Positions 6,993-8,226 of a stretch of DNA of 8,226 bases are shown here, one piece after another. The notes under the pieces were generated by a model. The model did no database searches. It saw nothing but the letters and a program-made list of their open reading frames with translations, and was not told where the DNA came from. How positions within the stretch are numbered: position 1 is the first letter of the stretch; each line of letters starts with the position of its first letter. The stretch is from contig CALFYL010000096.1 in assembly GCA_937952135.1 (NCBI GenBank), positions 1 through 8,226 of the forward strand, written 5' to 3'. This DNA comes from an uncultured Planctomycetia bacterium. GTDB taxonomy: Bacteria > Planctomycetota > UBA1135 > GCA-002686595. The position numbers were made by a program, and so were the translations under genes.

Positions 6993-8226
6993 CCTTGCTG
7001 CAATTCGTCCGCTCGGCCGCGCACACGCGCCCCTCGCAGCTCGCGGAACGACTCAAGCGCCTCGCGCGCCGGAGCTTGCACGACTTGTGGCCCGCGCGGA
7101 CCGCGGCTCGACTTCGCGGTCCCGCGCCGGAACTCGCGCCCACGCCGCCGCGACCGGTGTTCGCGCCGCGCGACGAGCGCGTGCTGTCGCTCGACGGCCG
7201 CCTGTGCGCGTCGTTTCTGAACACCACGCACTCGCTGTGCGCGCCGATCGAATGGAACCCCGCGCTCTCGCCCGACCTCGAGCGCCTGAACCTCCACTAC
7301 ATGGAGTACCTCGAAGCGCTCGACGACGAGCCCTTCGAAGGCGTCGTGCGCGACTGGATCGGCGCCGTGCCGCTCGCGCGCCGCGGGTCGTGGCTCAGCG
7401 CGTGGAACTGCTACGCACTGTCGCTGCGCACGCTGGTTTGGATGCAGCAGCTCGCCGTTCGGCGCGAGCGGCTCGCACCGGACTTCCTCGAGCTCGTGCA
7501 CGCCTCGCTCACCGAGCAGGTGCGCTTCCTCGAGACGCACCTCGAGCTCGACATCGGCGGCAACCATCTGCTCAAGAACGCCAAGACGCTGCTGTGGGCG
7601 GGCGCGTACTTCACCGGCGCCGAGTCCGAGCGGTGGCGTTCGCTTGGAGAAACGCTGCTGGCGGGGGAACTCGACGAACAGATCCTCGCCGACGGGATGC
7701 ACTACGAGCGGAGCCCCGCGTACCACGCGCAGGTGTTCGCGGATCTCGTCGAGTGCGCGAGCGTTGCGACGGGCTCGCTGCGCGAGCGGCTGCTCGAAAC
7801 GCTGGGTCGCATGGCGCAGGTGCTCGTCGACTTGACGCATCCCGACGGCCAGACGAGCCTGTTCAACGACGGCGGGCTCGACATGGCCTACTCGACCGAG
7901 GCGTGCCTCGCGGCCGCCGAATCGCTCGGCGTCGAGCGGCCGGCCGCGCGGGAGCGTTTCGAGCTGCGCGACGCGGGCTACTTCGGCGTGCGAGTCGGCT
8001 CGAACTACCTGCTCGTCGATTGCGGCGCGCTCGCGCCCGACCACCTTCCGGCGCACGGTCACGGCGACGCGCTCGCCTTCGAGTGGACGCTGCAGGGACA
8101 GCGAATCATCGTCGACGCGGGCGTGTTCGAGTACGAGCGCGGTCCGCTGCGAGACGCCGTGCGCGCCACTCGTTCGCACAACACGCTCACGCTCGACGAC
8201 CTCGACCAATCCGAGTTCTGGTCGTC
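6989..8226 (+). CDS. Heparinase II/III-family polysaccharide lyase-like protein, C-terminus cut by window edge
   Basis: From the TTG at 6989 the frame stays open for 412 codons to the window end; family members are often 550-650 residues, so roughly the last third is missing. Residues up to about 300 fit the alpha-helical toroid N-domain: WNCYALSLRTLVWMQQL, GGNHLLKNAKTLLWAGAYF (Asn192, His193) and DGMHYERSPAYH (235-246). The start of the beta-sandwich Heparinase II/III domain follows: HGHGD (356-360), IIVDAG (Asp376) and RSHNTL (His397). By comparison with heparinase II and PL17 alginate lyases (from memory), Asn192/His193, Tyr239 or Tyr245, and His356 would be catalytic, while His358, Asp376 and His397 would bind the structural zinc. 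Such proteins are common in exopolysaccharide clusters and probably cleave or edit uronic-acid polymers; the substrate is unknown. No obvious signal peptide is seen: the N-terminus is Arg-rich and amphipathic. It lies 90 bases after wecB in the same direction, probably in the same operon. Function as an active lyase is inferred. Confidence 0.87.
   Translation, partial: MTLLQFVRSAAHTRPSQLAERLKRLARRSLHDLWPARTAARLRGPAPELAPTPPRPVFAPRDERVLSLDGRLCASFLNTTHSLCAPIEWNPALSPDLERLNLHYMEYLEALDDEPFEGVVRDWIGAVPLARRGSWLSAWNCYALSLRTLVWMQQLAVRRERLAPDFLELVHASLTEQVRFLETHLELDIGGNHLLKNAKTLLWAGAYFTGAESERWRSLGETLLAGELDEQILADGMHYERSPAYHAQVFADLVECASVATGSLRERLLETLGRMAQVLVDLTHPDGQTSLFNDGGLDMAYSTEACLAAAESLGVERPAARERFELRDAGYFGVRVGSNYLLVDCGALAPDHLPAHGHGDALAFEWTLQGQRIIVDAGVFEYERGPLRDAVRATRSHNTLTLDDLDQSEFWS

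Noticed and set aside
5177..8209. Very long minus-strand open frame (1010 codons) spanning wecC, wecB and the heparinase-like gene
   Set aside because: It runs antisense through three recognised genes and has low-complexity Arg/Glu/Ala/His composition. Its length is explained by the rarity of stop codons at this GC content.
1..8226. CRISPR arrays, tRNA or rRNA genes, insertion sequences, attachment sites
   Set aside because: No spaced direct repeats, cloverleaf-like stretches, transposase motifs or terminal inverted repeats were seen by eye; coding sequence fills almost the whole window.

Overview
The window is very GC-rich, with strong G/C preference at third codon positions. It holds the start of an extracellular or capsular polysaccharide operon of a Gram-negative-type (two-membrane) bacterium. 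The outer-membrane export protein and the fused chain-length/tyrosine-kinase protein support that envelope type. The lineage cannot be fixed from sequence alone. High-GC Planctomycetota or a deltaproteobacterial or myxobacterial relative would fit, but this is a guess.

Layout: on the minus strand, positions 736 to 1 encode a PPP-type metallophosphoesterase (PrpE/ApaH-like) that runs off the left edge. A 185-bp divergent intergenic region follows. A tightly packed plus-strand operon then runs to the right edge: a short Wza-like polysaccharide export lipoprotein (922-1647), a large Wzc-like chain-length regulator fused to a BY-kinase (1649-4462), UDP-ManNAc dehydrogenase WecC (4407-5729), UDP-GlcNAc 2-epimerase WecB (5726-6898), and a heparinase II/III-family protein (6989 onward, cut off by the right edge). 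The first and last genes are incomplete and have no full open frame inside the window; both were found by translating through the edges.

How they fit together: WecB converts UDP-GlcNAc to UDP-ManNAc and WecC oxidises this to UDP-ManNAcA, so the polymer probably contains N-acetylmannosaminuronic acid. The Wza-like and Wzc-like proteins would form the trans-envelope export and length-control machinery. The heparinase-like protein would act on a uronic-acid-containing polysaccharide, for trimming, release or editing. No glycosyltransferase, flippase or polymerase is in the window; they would be expected downstream.

The most unusual feature is at the Wzc-WecC junction. The kinase's C-terminal Tyr-Gly tail is encoded by a 12-bp tandem repeat that also carries the ribosome binding site and ATG start of wecC in another frame. 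The two rare TAT tyrosine codons in the tail are what create the two ATG codons of wecC. I see no evidence for a wholly new system; otherwise this is a recognisable export locus with some architectural oddities.
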